Source of the DNA: JAHFHB01 sp964393875
GTDB lineage: Bacteria > Omnitrophota > Omnitrophia > Omnitrophales > Aquincolibacteriaceae
Reading direction: 5' to 3'
Assembly: GCA_964393875.1 (NCBI GenBank)
Contig: CAYMUZ010000253.1
Location: 1-14,602, forward strand
Length of the DNA: 14,602 nt
Shown: positions 14,442 through 14,602 of the stretch, piece after piece
Numbering within the stretch: the first letter of the stretch is position 1
Layout: each line of letters starts with the position of its first letter
Position numbers and translations under genes: made by a program
The notes under the pieces: model-generated
Seen by the model: only the letters and a program-made list of their open reading frames with translations
What the model was told of the DNA's origin: nothing
Databases searched by the model: none

Positions 14442-14602
14442 CTACAAATTAAACTTTTTCCCGACAAAAAATAGCGGCCGGGAGCGCACTTCGATATAAA
14501 TATTCGAGAGATACCGCCCTAAAATACCAACCATCATCAGCTGAACAGATCAAAAAAAACAGATGCTGACAATGATGCTCGTATACCCGGCAGGGACATC
14601 AT
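14442..14602 (-). pseudogene. C-terminal end of GT2 polyprenyl-phosphate glycosyltransferase, with in-frame TGA
   Basis: Read right to left from the edge, one frame gives DVPAGYTSIIVSICFF, then a TGA at 14552-14550, then SVQLMMVGILGRYLSNIYIE and a further 15 residues ending in RSRPLFFVGKKFNL and TAG (14444-14442). This matches the last transmembrane helix and tail of GT2 enzymes such as DPM1/GtrB/bactoprenol glucosyltransferases, where the equivalent stretch usually reads FF-G-x-QL-x-x-GI-x-GEY-x-x-RIY-x-E-V. The TGA sits where Gly is common, so GGA to TGA is the simplest change. The frame is the same on both sides, so this is a nonsense change, not a frameshift. It adjoins a run of eight T, so a sequencing error is possible. 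If real, the protein loses 35 residues including part of the last helix. The N-terminal catalytic domain lies outside the window. Confidence 0.72.

Noticed and set aside
14551..14560. Frameshift at the eight-T run in the GT2 end
   Set aside because: Conserved sequence is in the same frame before and after the run, so a frameshift would need compensation. A single substitution giving TGA is simpler.
14442..14602. TGA reassigned to glycine (as in some candidate phyla)
   Set aside because: TGA ends at least six genes in this window at well-supported overlaps, so it works as a normal stop. A local mutation or read error explains the single in-frame TGA better.

Overview
The window is a polysaccharide (O-antigen, capsule or exopolysaccharide) biosynthesis locus from a bacterium. 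Coding is dense and base composition is moderately GC-rich by eye. The membrane-assembly genes (flippase, O-antigen ligase/polymerase-like protein, polyprenyl-phosphate-type GT2) would suit a Gram-negative envelope, but nothing here fixes the taxon. Large multi-domain carbohydrate enzymes suggest an uncultured or environmental lineage, which is only an impression.

Layout: positions 1-12723 hold nine minus-strand genes that read as one operon from right to left. In transcription order they are an NAD-dependent sugar epimerase/dehydratase (12723-11728), a GT4 glycosyltransferase with an in-frame palindromic tandem repeat (11738-10497), a second GT4 (10500-9364), an AsnB-type amidotransferase (9364-7493), a small DUF4330-like membrane protein (7462-6989), an O-antigen ligase/polymerase-like protein (6974-5682), a MurJ/MviN-type flippase (5685-4078), a methyltransferase + polysaccharide deacetylase + GT4 fusion (4067-1065), and a formyltransferase + GT4 fusion that runs off the left edge (1068-1). 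Most junctions are ATGA, GTGA or TGATG overlaps, and the other gaps are 30 bases or less. Several starts differ from the longest open frame: ATG at 12723, TTG at 11738, ATG at 10500, 7462, 6974 and 4067.

A 249-base divergent intergenic region (12724-12972), with a candidate promoter in each direction, separates the operon from a plus-strand metallo-beta-lactamase-fold gene (12973-14346). A 95-base gap follows. Then comes the convergent 3' end of a GT2 polyprenyl-phosphate glycosyltransferase (14602-14442), which carries an in-frame TGA.

How the genes fit together (inference): the epimerase makes a sugar nucleotide, four GT4 domains build a lipid-linked oligosaccharide, the MurJ-like protein flips it, and the ligase/polymerase-like protein polymerises or transfers it. 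Methyltransferase, deacetylase, formyltransferase and AsnB amidotransferase activities would decorate it. The most unusual features are the two multi-enzyme fusions, which are translationally coupled to each other, and the 63-base palindromic unit duplicated in frame inside a glycosyltransferase. No established defence system, CRISPR array, transposase, rRNA or tRNA was seen.
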